A stretch of 5,674 bases of DNA from CAZPZR01 sp964591105 (GTDB lineage: Bacteria > Bacillota > Clostridia > Lachnospirales > Lachnospiraceae): the NCBI GenBank assembly GCA_964591105.1, contig CAZPZR010000090.1, forward strand, positions 1 through 5,674, in the 5' to 3' direction. The position numbers and the translations under genes were made by a program. Of the stretch, positions 5,400 through 5,674 are shown in pieces; within the stretch, counting starts at the first letter, position 1, and every line of letters begins with the position of its first letter. The notes beneath the pieces are model-generated. The model did not search any database. It was not told the DNA's origin and saw only the letters and a program-made list of their open reading frames with translations.

Positions 5400-5674
5400 A
5401 TGTTATTAGACCGACTGGGAAAGGAACTATTATTTTTTGATGGCGGAACAGGAACGCTATTGCAGGAAAAAGGATTAAAGCCAGGAGAACTTCCAGAAGT
5501 ATGGAATCTGGAAAAGACGGAAGAAGTGGTGGACATCCACAGACAGTATTTTGCAGCAGGAAGTGATATTGTGCTTGCGAATACATTTGGGGCAAATGCG
5601 TTAAAGTTCCACAATTCAGAATATGAATTAGAAGATATTATTACAGCCGCAATTGTCAGCGTGAAAGAGGGCGC
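5400..5674 (+). CDS. metH: Cobalamin-dependent methionine synthase, N-terminal fragment (3' partial)
   Basis: Start of the homocysteine-binding (S-methyltransferase) barrel of MetH, the cytoplasmic enzyme that transfers the methyl group of 5-methyltetrahydrofolate through cobalamin to homocysteine. Ninety-one complete codons are visible before the right edge. Diagnostic segments are FDGGTGTLLQ (13-22), the first strand of the Pfam S-methyl_trans fold, and ANTFGAN (60-66); between them, HRQYFAAGSDIVL (47-59) fits the family. The zinc-binding cysteines, folate and cobalamin domains would lie beyond the edge. The fragment alone could belong to another homocysteine S-methyltransferase-fold enzyme, but the preceding metF and activation-domain genes make metH by far the best call. 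Because the activation domain is encoded separately, this protein is expected to end after its cobalamin-binding domain. Confidence 0.9.
   Translation, partial: MLLDRLGKELLFFDGGTGTLLQEKGLKPGELPEVWNLEKTEEVVDIHRQYFAAGSDIVLANTFGANALKFHNSEYELEDIITAAIVSVKEG

Noticed and set aside
5179..5614. Overlapping - strand open frames of up to 138 codons across the activation-protein/metH junction
   Set aside because: They run antisense across well-supported genes and their intergenic gap, lack family motifs, and are shadows of the + strand coding bias. The same holds for the other - strand frames, such as 3143-3517 within glgA.

Overview
The window reads as an ordinary chromosomal segment of a low-GC, endospore-lineage Firmicute, most likely of the Lachnospiraceae/Clostridia. 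The main reasons are an intact Spo0A with the Bacillus/Clostridium-type effector domain, strong GGAGG-type ribosome binding sites before every complete gene, A/T-rich intergenic DNA, and a methionine synthase whose reactivation domain is a separate protein. The genus call is inference. All supported genes lie on the + strand. I found no mobile element, CRISPR array, RNA gene or metabolite riboswitch.

Layout: (1) 2-1264, the C-terminal 420 residues of a SulP-family anion permease with a STAS domain, entering from the left edge and closed by a strong intrinsic terminator (1271-1308). (2) A 202-bp intergenic region with roughly helically phased A-tracts, one good and some weaker 0A-box-like heptamers, and a sigma-A-like promoter leading into spo0A (1467-2258). 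(3) A 67-bp gap without a recognisable terminator, then glgA (2326-3768), glycogen synthase. (4) An 86-bp gap with a perfect 12-bp inverted repeat that overlaps a candidate promoter. (5) A tightly packed methionine/one-carbon operon: metF (3855-4721), a stand-alone methionine synthase activation-domain protein (4731-5378), and the start of metH (5400 to the right edge).

How the genes work together: MetF makes 5-methyltetrahydrofolate, MetH uses it to methylate homocysteine through cobalamin, and the middle gene product is predicted to rescue MetH when its cobalamin oxidises, using S-adenosylmethionine and a reductant. Spo0A is the master regulator of entry into sporulation. Its neighbour GlgA makes the glycogen (granulose) reserve that many clostridia lay down around sporulation, so this adjacency may be meaningful, though it may also be chance. 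The permease appears to be an independent unit.

I see no clearly new biological system. The points most worth a second look are the four-cysteine tail on the MetH activation protein, the promoter-overlapping palindrome before metF, and the spo0A-glgA adjacency with possible Spo0A autoregulation.
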